Positions 34,172 through 42,601 of a stretch of 64,000 bases of DNA are shown here, piece after piece. Where the stretch lies: contig JAEWDM010000024.1 of the NCBI GenBank assembly GCA_023390115.1, forward strand, positions 62,001 to 126,000, read 5' to 3'. This DNA comes from Bacillota bacterium (GTDB lineage Bacteria; Bacillota; Clostridia; Acetivibrionales; DSM-27016). The notes under the pieces were generated by a model that saw only the letters and a list, made by a program, of their open reading frames with translations, was not told where the DNA came from and searched no databases. A program made the position numbers and the translations under genes. Each line of letters begins with the position of its first letter. Within the stretch, counting starts at the first letter, position 1.

Positions 34172-36077
34172 AATTAAGGACATAACAATCCGGGATGGGT
34201 TTTGGACAAAGCATACCGAACTGGTAAAAAGAGCAATATTGCCTTATCAATGGGATGCAATCAATGACAATATTCCGGGAGCGGAGCCGAGCCATTGCTT
34301 AAAAAATTTCAAAATTGCCGCAAGAGAAGCAGCCGGAGAATTCCAAGGCGCGGTTTTTCAGGATACGGATGTAGCTAAATGGCTGGAGGCCGTAGCCTAT
34401 ACGCTGGCACAGGACAGAGATAAAGAGCTTGAGAAGACTGCCGACGGTGTTATTGATTTAATAGGCAGGGCGCAGTGCCAGGATGGATATATCAACACAT
34501 ACTTTACAATCAAGGAGCCTGAAAAGCGCTGGCGCAATCTGACTGAAGGGCATGAGCTTTATACGGCCGGACATCTTATTGAGGCTGCTGTGGCATACTA
34601 TGAGGCCACGGGAAAGAGAAGGTTTTTAGATATTGTGTCGAGGTTTGCCGATTTAATTTGCAGAACATTCGGACCTGATGAGGGCCAAATGCACGGATAC
34701 CCGGGCCATCAGGAGATAGAACTGGCACTTGTAAAGCTGTATCATAGAACTAAAGCAGAAAGATATCTTAGGACTGCGAAGTACTTTATCGACGCAAGAG
34801 GCCAGGGGGAAAATTATTTTTTAAAGGAAATGGACAGACCTGATTTTGAACATATATTTCCGGAGTTTTCATCTTATTTGCCTTTATACTCGCAATCACA
34901 CCTGCCTGTACGGGAGCAAAAAACAGCAGAGGGGCATGCTGTAAGAGCCGCCTATATGTATTGTGCAATGGCGGACCTTGCGTATGAATACCAGGATGAG
35001 GAATTGCTGGAGGCCTGCAGGACCTTATGGAAAAACATGGTAGACAGGAGGATGTTTGTCACTGGAAGTATAGGCTCCTCCGGACTCCTTGAAAGATTTA
35101 CTGCTGACTACGATCTTCCTAATGGCAGTAATTATTCTGAAACCTGTGCTTCCATCGGGCTGGCGCTTTTCGGTCTGAGAATGGCGCAGATTACAAGAGA
35201 GGCCAAATATATGGATATTGTGGAAAGAGCTCTGTATAATACTGTTTTGGCAGGTATTGCACTGGATGGAAAGAGCTTCTTCTATGTAAACCCATTAGAG
35301 GTGTGGCCTGAAGTTTGCCTTGAAAAAACATCAAGGGAGCATGTCAAACCGGTAAGGCAGAAATGGTTTGGAGTTGCCTGCTGCCCTCCCAATATTGCCA
35401 GAACCTTGGCATCTTTAGGACAGTATATTTATGCCTATGAGGGAAATACCCTATTCGTTAATTTGTTTATTTCAAATAAAGGGAGAATTCCTTTAAAGGA
35501 TGGTGTGGCTTATGTTGAAATGAGTACTGATTTTCCGAAAAGCAATCACATTGAATTTACAGTAAAAGGTAAAATACCCGAATTAGGCATAAGAATTCCC
35601 TGGTATGCCCGGGATTATATTATTTATAAAAACAATGAGACTGTGGCTTATACGGTAGAAAAGGGTTATGCAGTTTTGCCCGACGGCTTGAATAATGACG
35701 ATATCTCAATAAGCTTTAAGGCGGATCCGGTGTTTATTTATGCAAATCCTAATGTCCGGGAGGATATCGGCAAGGTTTGCATTATGCGGGGGCCTATGGT
35801 ATATTGCCTGGAAGAGGCAGACAATGGAAGTAATCTTCCGTCAATATTTATTGATACCGGCAGAGGGCTTAAAGAAGTGTGGGAGGATGCGCTTTTTGGA
35901 GGAGTTATGACTATTGAGGCTTCAGGGAAAAGGATAAAGAAGAATTGTTTTGAGACAGATGAATTATATGACTGCAAAAGGTATTCCCTGGAGGACACAG
36001 TCATAAAGGCAGTGCCGTATGCTTATTGGAATAACAGGAATCCAGGTGAAATGCTTGTTTGGATTAAAGAGCTGTAA
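34143..36077 (+). CDS. GH127-family beta-L-arabinofuranosidase-like enzyme
   Basis: This 644-aa protein matches the GH127 (DUF1680) family in length and motifs. The four zinc and catalytic residues of HypBA1 have clear counterparts: Glu333 and Cys335 in SETCASIG, and Cys413-Cys414 in CCPPN. The catalytic Cys is one of the latter pair. The start is taken at TTG 34143, nine bases after AGGGAAGGG; ATG 34158 is an alternative. It has no signal peptide, so it acts in the cytoplasm on imported oligosaccharide. A strong terminator follows. GH127 enzymes remove beta-L-arabinofuranose or related residues. Confidence 0.88.
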   Translation: MSQERMKAVEIKDITIRDGFWTKHTELVKRAILPYQWDAINDNIPGAEPSHCLKNFKIAAREAAGEFQGAVFQDTDVAKWLEAVAYTLAQDRDKELEKTADGVIDLIGRAQCQDGYINTYFTIKEPEKRWRNLTEGHELYTAGHLIEAAVAYYEATGKRRFLDIVSRFADLICRTFGPDEGQMHGYPGHQEIELALVKLYHRTKAERYLRTAKYFIDARGQGENYFLKEMDRPDFEHIFPEFSSYLPLYSQSHLPVREQKTAEGHAVRAAYMYCAMADLAYEYQDEELLEACRTLWKNMVDRRMFVTGSIGSSGLLERFTADYDLPNGSNYSETCASIGLALFGLRMAQITREAKYMDIVERALYNTVLAGIALDGKSFFYVNPLEVWPEVCLEKTSREHVKPVRQKWFGVACCPPNIARTLASLGQYIYAYEGNTLFVNLFISNKGRIPLKDGVAYVEMSTDFPKSNHIEFTVKGKIPELGIRIPWYARDYIIYKNNETVAYTVEKGYAVLPDGLNNDDISISFKADPVFIYANPNVREDIGKVCIMRGPMVYCLEEADNGSNLPSIFIDTGRGLKEVWEDALFGGVMTIEASGKRIKKNCFETDELYDCKRYSLEDTVIKAVPYAYWNNRNPGEMLVWIKEL

Positions 36078-36087
36078 TTTAAGTATT

Positions 36088-36135
36088 AAAAAGCAACAAG
36101 CCTGCAGAATTCGTCTGGCAGGTTTGTTGCTTTTT
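36088..36135 (+). terminator. Terminator of the glycan locus
   Basis: An 18-base arm starting AAAAAGCAACAA at 36088 pairs with one ending TTGTTGCTTTTT at 36135 around a 12-base loop. It is followed by T-rich sequence. Confidence 0.85.
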
Positions 36136-36182
36136 ATGCTTTTGAGCCGTCCGATGCACATTACCAAAAACATACCGGGTGT

Positions 36183-36926
36183 TTATGCGCTTTTCTCTGC
36201 TTCTTCATGGGCTGCATACAGTGCGCTAAGGGAGGTGAAGGCGATGGATGCGCTCTGTGAATTTTGTACGCTGTCTGCATTTACAAACACATACTGGCTT
36301 CCGTTGCCTATTATCGCCTGGGAAACAGTCTGGTACGCCGATGTGACAATACTGTACTGGTTCAGCGATTTGGCGCTGCCTACGCCTGCAATGAAAGAAG
36401 ATATGTCGCCTGCCGAGTTGACAACGAATACAGTTGCCTTTTGCTCGGTAAACAATATGGATATAAACTGGTTTATATTGCTGTTAATCTGTACATTATA
36501 CCAGTGCGATGCCGGTACGGTGTAATAACGGGTAAATTTGTTAAAGCTGTGGGGAGCTCCGTCCGCCGGCAGAGAAATGTTGTTAATACCTGAAGTGTTT
36601 GTGGGCATCTTGACGCTTGCTATGTAGGTCTGTACCTGAACACCGGTCTGATTGGGGAGCACTGTGGCGGAAACTGTGGTTGTATCTGTTCCGTTAAGGA
36701 AGAAAACCGATGCCAGACCCTGATTCCCTGTTGTGCCGGGGACGTGGACGGTTTCGGGAGGATTGCCGTTTCCCCATACTACAGTTACGTCAGCGCCGGT
36801 GTCATTTCCTGCGCTGTTGTAAAATATCAGGCCGTAAAGCTGTCCCTTGTTCAGAGCTGTGCAGGTGGCTCCCTCTCCTGCGTTTAATGTGATAAGTCTT
36901 CCATCGTTCCAATTAATATTTGCCAT
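36183..36926 (-). CDS. Unrecognised 247-aa beta-rich protein
   Basis: I do not recognise the family. ATG 36926 with an AGGTGG site is preferred over an earlier ATG that would add an untypical hydrophobic stretch. The product has no signal peptide and no TM. It is rich in Thr, Val, Asn, Ser and Gly, in alternating patterns (TGADVTVVWGNGN, VSATVLPNQTG, SIAFTSLSALYAA) that suggest beta-sandwich domains. It is transcribed away from the glycan locus and toward its terminator. It could be a surface, coat or structural protein. Confidence 0.6.
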   Translation of the reverse strand: MANINWNDGRLITLNAGEGATCTALNKGQLYGLIFYNSAGNDTGADVTVVWGNGNPPETVHVPGTTGNQGLASVFFLNGTDTTTVSATVLPNQTGVQVQTYIASVKMPTNTSGINNISLPADGAPHSFNKFTRYYTVPASHWYNVQINSNINQFISILFTEQKATVFVVNSAGDISSFIAGVGSAKSLNQYSIVTSAYQTVSQAIIGNGSQYVFVNADSVQNSQSASIAFTSLSALYAAHEEAEKSA

Positions 36927-37307
36927 TTTTAAAATCCACCTTTCATAAATTGTTTTTAAATACTTAAATTTTTTCTGCCATTGCTGACAGCTAATGAAGG
37001 CCTGTAAAAATGTGTCATAAATGATATCATCTACAATAATAATATAAGTCATAATTAATGACATGTCAATAGATTCTATAAAAAAATTTTAATGGATAAA
37101 TAAAACAACATATGTTTAAATGTTATATAATTTAAAACAAATACATGCATTTGAATCATTTTATTTATAAACAATAATGTCAATAAATATGAATAAATCA
37201 ATCTTAATCTATAACTAATAAGTCACTAAAAATGTATAACCTATTGATAAAAAAATATTATTGTGTTAATATAAGATTATACTTATTTTAATGGGGGTCA
37301 GAGTTCT
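36927..37307. other. 381-base AT-rich divergent intergenic region
   Basis: No gene is seen. The stretch separates the unrecognised beta-rich gene (minus) from the receiver-XRE regulator (plus) and must hold both promoters. It contains a 15-base near-palindrome GTCATAATTAATGAC at 37048-37062 and a related GTCATAAATGAT at 37014. These resemble the palindrome at 20612-20626 and may be regulator sites. Confidence 0.5.
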
Positions 37308-37928
37308 ATGGAGAATAAATTCAGAATAGCTGTAATTGATGATGAGCAAGGAGTAATAGATTCCATTGTAGCAAACCTTTCCACAGAGTATTCTGTTGAT
37401 GGCTTTCTAACTTCCAGAGAAGGCATTGAGGCTATAAAAGAGGGCAATTATGATTTGTTGATACTTGATTATTTCATAGATGGCATGAATGGAAGGCAGG
37501 TTACCGAAAAAATCAGAAAAATTGACGATGAAATTTATATTATGCTCTTAACCGGAAGGGCGGAGGAGGTTCCGGGAGTAGAGACCTTAAAGACCATGGA
37601 CATACAAATGTACTGTGAAAAAACTGCTAATTTTGAAGAAATATTAATTATGATAGAGTCAGCCGTAAAATCTGTCGAGCATGCAAGGAAGGAAGGGACA
37701 TTCGGAGTTCGCTTAAAAAGGCTCAGAAAGCTCCATTCGATTAACCAGGAGGAGCTTGGCAAAATACTTGGTGTGGGGAGAACTGCCGTAGCTAACTGGG
37801 AGACAAATCAGACTGAGCCCACCGGAGAAAATATAAAGAAGCTTGCTGAGTTTTTTAAGGTGACTACAGACTATTTATTGTGTTATAAGGCTAATTTTGC
37901 GGAAAGTCCATATAATCCAAAAAGATAG
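37308..37928 (+). CDS. Response regulator with receiver-XRE (HTH_3) fusion
   Basis: This 206-aa protein has an N-terminal receiver domain: the acidic pair Asp11-Asp12, the phospho-acceptor Asp54 in LILDYFIDGMNG, Thr82 in LLTGR, and Lys105 in YCEKTA. A Cro/CI-type HTH at about 132-190 (GVRLKRLRKLHSINQEELGK...) follows. Receiver domains usually carry OmpR, NarL or AraC outputs; a Cro/CI output is uncommon. The kinase gene starts 17 bases downstream. Confidence 0.85.
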   Translation: MENKFRIAVIDDEQGVIDSIVANLSTEYSVDGFLTSREGIEAIKEGNYDLLILDYFIDGMNGRQVTEKIRKIDDEIYIMLLTGRAEEVPGVETLKTMDIQMYCEKTANFEEILIMIESAVKSVEHARKEGTFGVRLKRLRKLHSINQEELGKILGVGRTAVANWETNQTEPTGENIKKLAEFFKVTTDYLLCYKANFAESPYNPKR

Positions 37929-37945
37929 GAGTGTAAGAGAAGGAT

Positions 37946-39784
37946 ATGACAGGAGCTACGGCAAGGATACTGGTATATTTATTTTCAGCCGCGGTGCTTT
38001 TGCTGCTTATCATAATGATTGAAACTCTTAAGAATAAGAAGCAGCTTCACAGGATATGCAGCATAAATGTAGCGCTTCTTTTCCTGTGGACGGTATTCAG
38101 GCTGTTGAACCAGGCCTCGGCTATTCTGACCGAAGACATCATGTGGGTATTTTTCTGCATGGGCTCCATCAGTGTATTTTTTCTCCCTTCAACGTTAATT
38201 TTACTTTCTGTTTTGCTGATAAACGATAGAATACAGGGTATAGGAACATATGTCTGGACTCTTATACCCCCTTTTGTCAGCACTTTTATGATTATTACAA
38301 ACGATTTACACGGGGTTTTTCTGATAAGGAACCCCATTTATGCCAAAGTAATTTCCTACGGCCCTTACTATTACATACACTGTACATGGCAGCTTTTTTT
38401 TGCAACAGGGGCGATAGTTTATATAATCCGTTTCAGCTTAAAGTATACCGAATGTCTTTCCAAGCAGATTCTGCTCGTGGTGCTTGGCATGTCCACTCCC
38501 ATAGCGGTGGATTATCTTCTGTATTTAGGGTATTTTTTAATGATGCCTTTGGAGCTGCCCGACTATGTACATACCATAAGCTATTGCTTTACTGCAATAT
38601 GCATAACCTACGCAATTTACAAATACCGTTTTCTGGACATGATTCCCATCGCCGTTAAAAGCATTGTTGACAATATAAGCGATTCCTTTATATTAATTGA
38701 TTACAGAAATAATGTTCTTAAAATCAATAAAGCCTTTAAGGATGAATTTGGCAAATACATAGATGAAAATGAAAATGATTTTTCTGAAATATTTAAAAAT
38801 AATATATTTGGAAAGCTTAAGGTGAAAATAGCGGATGGAATATTAAAGGCCAGGGAGGATGCAGCCAGTGTGAAATTTGAGTATGAATCTGGCGTGGGGG
38901 ACGCCGTCAAATATTTTGATGTCGAAATTACACCTGTTTTTATACAAAAAAGATTTATGGCAACGCTTATACTGTTTAAAAATATAACTGAGCACAAGCA
39001 GGTGCTCAAGCTTATAGAGGAAAACACAAATCAAATGGTGGAGAAGGCCAGGCTTATTTCACTGAATCAGCTTATAGGAGGAATCGCACACAACATAAAG
39101 TCTCCTCTTATGGCCTCCTCGGGAGGAATTCTTGCAATAAGCAGGCACACCCGGAGTATTGACAAGCTTTTGGAGGAGTTTAATATTTATTCTCAATATC
39201 CGCAGTATATAAACACGATAAAGGATATGAAGAAGTGGGAGGATATGATAAAAAATTATCTTATATACATATCCGACATAATAACAGCGGTAAAGGATCA
39301 GGCAACCAGCTTCAACAGCGGCGACAAAAACGTGTTTACAGTTAAAAAAATATTGGACAGGGTGAGCATATTGATGGAGTTTGAACTGAAAAAATACCGC
39401 TGCAGGCTAAATAAAATATTGGAATTGGACTGTGAGACGGAGATTGAGGGGGATATTACTGCTCTTACGCAAATTCTAAATAATATTATTATAAATGCAA
39501 TACAGGCATACGATAATGGAGGAGAAATAGATGTGGCTGTGGAAAAGTCCGCGGGTCAGGTTGTTTTTACCGTAAAGGACTATGGGCGGGGTATTGACAA
39601 GGAAATAAAGGACAGAATTTTTGATGAAATGATTACCACAAAGGGAAAAGAGGGGACAGGCTTGGGGCTTTATATAGCGAATATTGCTTTAAAGGGCCAA
39701 TTCAGGGGAAACATCCGTATTGAATCGGAAAAAGGCAAGGGAACGGAGGTTCATGTATCCATCCCTCAAAAAGCAGAGCACTAA
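37946..39784 (+). CDS. Sensor histidine kinase with N-terminal 7TM sensor and PAS domain
   Basis: This 612-aa kinase opens with seven or eight TM helices (to about 225) resembling the 7TM sensor region of Firmicutes kinases. A PAS domain (about 237-350) follows, then a dimerisation helix with the phospho-accepting His382 in GGIAHNIKSPL, and an ATPase domain with NIIINAIQAYDNG, DYGRGIDKEIKDRIFDE and GTGLGLYIA. It should phosphorylate Asp54 of the receiver-XRE protein. The 7TM type often senses hydrophobic or small signals within the membrane. Confidence 0.88.
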   Translation: MTGATARILVYLFSAAVLLLLIIMIETLKNKKQLHRICSINVALLFLWTVFRLLNQASAILTEDIMWVFFCMGSISVFFLPSTLILLSVLLINDRIQGIGTYVWTLIPPFVSTFMIITNDLHGVFLIRNPIYAKVISYGPYYYIHCTWQLFFATGAIVYIIRFSLKYTECLSKQILLVVLGMSTPIAVDYLLYLGYFLMMPLELPDYVHTISYCFTAICITYAIYKYRFLDMIPIAVKSIVDNISDSFILIDYRNNVLKINKAFKDEFGKYIDENENDFSEIFKNNIFGKLKVKIADGILKAREDAASVKFEYESGVGDAVKYFDVEITPVFIQKRFMATLILFKNITEHKQVLKLIEENTNQMVEKARLISLNQLIGGIAHNIKSPLMASSGGILAISRHTRSIDKLLEEFNIYSQYPQYINTIKDMKKWEDMIKNYLIYISDIITAVKDQATSFNSGDKNVFTVKKILDRVSILMEFELKKYRCRLNKILELDCETEIEGDITALTQILNNIIINAIQAYDNGGEIDVAVEKSAGQVVFTVKDYGRGIDKEIKDRIFDEMITTKGKEGTGLGLYIANIALKGQFRGNIRIESEKGKGTEVHVSIPQKAEH

Positions 39785-39801
39785 AGGCGCTTGCTTTTTT
39801 T
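39768..39801 (+). terminator. Terminator after the kinase gene
   Basis: AAAAAGCA pairs with TGCTTTTTT, with a T-run that begins inside the arm. It overlaps the last codons of the kinase. Confidence 0.6.
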
Positions 39802-39811
39802 GACAAATTTA

Positions 39812-39840
39812 TTGCTACTTTTAAATGGATTTGGTATAAT
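39812..39840 (+). promoter_or_regulatory. Sigma-A-like promoter of the fascin-like gene
   Basis: TTGCTA (39812-39817) and a perfect TATAAT (39835-39840) are spaced by 17 bases. The start codon lies about 50 bases downstream. Confidence 0.65.
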
Positions 39841-39892
39841 TATCCCTGTAAAATTTGAATTATAATACATGTAATGGGGGAGAGTGAAATAT

Positions 39893-40294
39893 ATGTCTTT
39901 TATTGGCGCAAGAGTCGCATTAAAAGCCTCTAACGGTAAATATTTATCGATTGACGGCAGAGGTGGCCTAAAATTAAAGGATTGCAGTGATGACTTCGGC
40001 CCTGAGATTACATTTTTTGTACCTCTGGCAGTTGACAAAGTATTTGTGCAGACCCATACGAGAGAATATGTCAGCTTAAGAGACACCGGAGAATTAGAGC
40101 TGACGCCCAATTCCAACACTATCGGACATACCGAAGCATTTGATTTCATTTGCGTAGGAGCAAACAGGGTTGCCATTAAGGGGCATACAGGAAAGTACCT
40201 GGGCTTGCATGGAGCTCAGAATGATTTACTTAGGGCAGTCAGCGATGATATAGGAGCAGACCAGACCTTTGAGGTTATACCTATTTTCAGGTAA
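39893..40294 (+). CDS. Fascin-like beta-trefoil protein
   Basis: This 133-aa protein has three repeats of the trefoil hairpin kind: GKYLSIDGRGG, REYVSLRDTGE and GKYLGLHGAQND, each about 45 residues apart with a hydrophobic strand before it. That matches the actin-crosslinking/fascin and RICIN-like trefoil fold. There is no signal peptide. The start is ATG 39893; an in-frame GTG lies three codons upstream. Bacterial members have no settled function; sugar or polymer binding is plausible. It follows the receiver-XRE system. Confidence 0.75.
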   Translation: MSFIGARVALKASNGKYLSIDGRGGLKLKDCSDDFGPEITFFVPLAVDKVFVQTHTREYVSLRDTGELELTPNSNTIGHTEAFDFICVGANRVAIKGHTGKYLGLHGAQNDLLRAVSDDIGADQTFEVIPIFR

Positions 40295-40308
40295 ATATCG
40301 GCAGCTTG

Positions 40309-40354
40309 TATTATAAGGGAGCAGAGGACTTATTCTGTCTGCTTTCTTATAATA
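40309..40354 (+). terminator. Hairpin after the fascin-like gene
   Basis: TATTATAAGGGAGCAGA pairs along all 17 positions, counting two G-U pairs, with TCTGCTTTCTTATAATA. The rest of the gap to 40608 is AT-rich, holds no visible gene and should carry the promoter of the next operon. Confidence 0.75.
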
Positions 40355-40608
40355 TGCAAATACAAATCAATAAAATTCAGTTATTTAAGTTTAAGCTCTT
40401 CAAGTCATAAAATTATATATCTTTTGTTCTTAAAACTAAATATAATTTCTTAAATTTAAACTTTAAAATAATTATATCCGATGCTAAAATGGTGCTACGA
40501 TAAAGCAGATAATAGCACACCTGCATTATTTATCAAAATATTTAATGTTATTACATTTGGGTATTAATGCAAAATGCTTATAAAATTTGCATATAAGGAG
40601 GCACTGTT

Positions 40609-41574
40609 ATGGAGACGGATTTACCTGTAAAAAAAAGCGGCGGCGTAAGCTTAAGCAAGCCTCATAGCTTTATTAAAAACGTAAGGACTCATAAATGGCT
40701 TTTGCTTATGGCCTTGCCCGGAGTTGCGGTAATTCTTGTATTCTGTTATCTTCCCATGTTCGGGGTTATACTGGCATTCAAGGATTATAATGTGATTGAC
40801 GGAATTATAGGCAGCAAGTGGGCGGGGCTGAATAACTTTAAATACCTGTTCTCCACAAGTGATGCATGGCGCATTACGTATAATACCATATACCTTAATG
40901 CGCTGTTTATAGTTACCGGAACTGCCGGAGGGATTTTTACGGCAATTCTTATGAATGAGGTCAGAAGCAGGTGGGCGGTAAAGTTCTATCAATCGGCATT
41001 ATTCCTTCCTTACTTTATATCGTGGGTTATTGTTTCCTATTTCGTATACGCACTCTTAAGCTATGACATGGGTATGATAAATAAAATGCTAATCGGCCTT
41101 GGAATGGAGCCTGTCCAGTGGTACAACGAGGCAAAGCTATGGCCGGGCATACTGGTGATTGTGAATCTGTGGAAGGGTGTGGGCTATGGAAGCCTTATAT
41201 ATCTTGCCGGAATTATGGGTATAGATGCAGAGCTATATGAAGCGGCTATAATAGATGGCGCGGGAAAATGGCAGCAGATTACAAGGATTACTCTTCCGCT
41301 TCTTTCTCCTCTTATAATAACACTGACGCTAATGTCCATAGGGCGAATTTTCTTTGCGGATTTCGGAATGTTTTATAATGTAACGTTAGATAACGGCGCA
41401 TTGTTCAGCACCACCAATGTTATAGACACATATGTTTTCAGGGCATTAAGGCTTTCCGGTGATGTCGGCATGGCTTCTGCCGCAGGGTTCTATCAGGCGT
41501 TTGTCGGGTTTGTGCTGGTACTCATAAGCAACCTTGTAGTAAGAAAAATTAATCCTGATCGCGCCTTATTCTAA
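40609..41574 (+). CDS. LplB-like polysaccharide ABC transporter permease
   Basis: This 321-aa protein has a cytoplasmic N-terminus, then six TM segments. The EAA loop YEAAIIDGAGKWQQITRITLP is present. The opening RTHKWLLLMALPGVAVILVFCYLPM is typical of the LplB/YtcP subgroup, whose substrates are often large polysaccharide fragments. It pairs with the next gene. AAGGAGG precedes the ATG. Confidence 0.9.
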   Translation: METDLPVKKSGGVSLSKPHSFIKNVRTHKWLLLMALPGVAVILVFCYLPMFGVILAFKDYNVIDGIIGSKWAGLNNFKYLFSTSDAWRITYNTIYLNALFIVTGTAGGIFTAILMNEVRSRWAVKFYQSALFLPYFISWVIVSYFVYALLSYDMGMINKMLIGLGMEPVQWYNEAKLWPGILVIVNLWKGVGYGSLIYLAGIMGIDAELYEAAIIDGAGKWQQITRITLPLLSPLIITLTLMSIGRIFFADFGMFYNVTLDNGALFSTTNVIDTYVFRALRLSGDVGMASAAGFYQAFVGFVLVLISNLVVRKINPDRALF

Positions 41575-41643
41575 GGTTCGCAATACTTTAAGAAAGGGAT
41601 TTGTTCCAAATATTATTTTATATACATAAGGAGTGAATTCAAA

Positions 41644-42540
41644 ATGGCTGGAAGCAGTGTAGGATATAAATCTACAAGGAGTATGGTATCAAGAGCCTTG
41701 CTGAATTTGTTTTTAAGCCTCATGGCTATTGGGTGCATCATACCGTTTTTAATTGTAATATCCTCGTCCCTGACTGATGAGAGATCCTTGATTATTGACG
41801 GGTACTCTATTATCCCAAGAAAATTCAGCACTCTTGCATATGAATTTATTGCCTCAGACCCGACGCAAATTATGAAGGCATACGGGGTAACGGTTATGGT
41901 AACGGTTATTGGAACATGCCTTAGCCTGCTTGTATCCTCCTGCCTTGCATATGCCCTGTCAAGGAGGGATTTTCCCTATAGGAGGAAAATATCATTGTTT
42001 ATTTTTATAACAATGCTTTTTAACGGAGGGCTGGTCCCAACCTATATCCTGGTGGCTCAGGTGCTCCGGCTTAAGGATACCATATGGGCCTTAATACTGC
42101 CATACCTTATAGTGCCCTTTTTTGTACTTCTTCTGAGAACCTATTTCTCCGAAATTCCATTTTCGCTTATAGAAAGTGCAAAAATAGAAGGGGCGGGGGA
42201 GTTCACAATTCTGTTTAAGGTGGTGCTTCCCCTGTCTCTTCCGGCAATGGCAACAGTAGGGCTTTTCATAGTGCTTCAGTATTGGAATGACTGGTATCAG
42301 GCATTGCTGTATATAACCGATGCCAGCTTAAATCCCCTGCAATATTTGCTGTATCTCATTATGCAGAATCTTGACGCCATACGCTTAAATTCCATGCAGG
42401 TAATGATAACTCAGGAGCTCCCGGGCGAAAATGTGCGTATGGCCATGGCCGTGCTGGCAATGGGCCCCATTATTTTTGCATTTATGTTTGTACAGAAATA
42501 TTTTGTTTCAGGTCTTACAATAGGGGCTATAAAGGGCTGA
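41644..42540 (+). CDS. LplC/YtcP-like ABC transporter permease
   Basis: This 298-aa partner permease has six TM segments. Its coupling loop (IESAKIEGAGEFTILFKVVLP) is intact, and it ends with the family-typical VSGLTIGAIKG. AAGGAG is seen upstream of the ATG. It lies between the first permease and the lipoprotein gene. Confidence 0.9.
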   Translation: MAGSSVGYKSTRSMVSRALLNLFLSLMAIGCIIPFLIVISSSLTDERSLIIDGYSIIPRKFSTLAYEFIASDPTQIMKAYGVTVMVTVIGTCLSLLVSSCLAYALSRRDFPYRRKISLFIFITMLFNGGLVPTYILVAQVLRLKDTIWALILPYLIVPFFVLLLRTYFSEIPFSLIESAKIEGAGEFTILFKVVLPLSLPAMATVGLFIVLQYWNDWYQALLYITDASLNPLQYLLYLIMQNLDAIRLNSMQVMITQELPGENVRMAMAVLAMGPIIFAFMFVQKYFVSGLTIGAIKG

Positions 42541-42601
42541 TTTAACCGTGTCTGGCGGTTAGATATATGGGCAAATAATATTAAAAGGAGGTACATTTAT
42601 A

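Noticed and set aside
36019..36525. Plus-strand open frame of 168 codons
   Set aside because: It runs through the terminator and antisense to the 247-aa gene, with no ribosome site and no family features.
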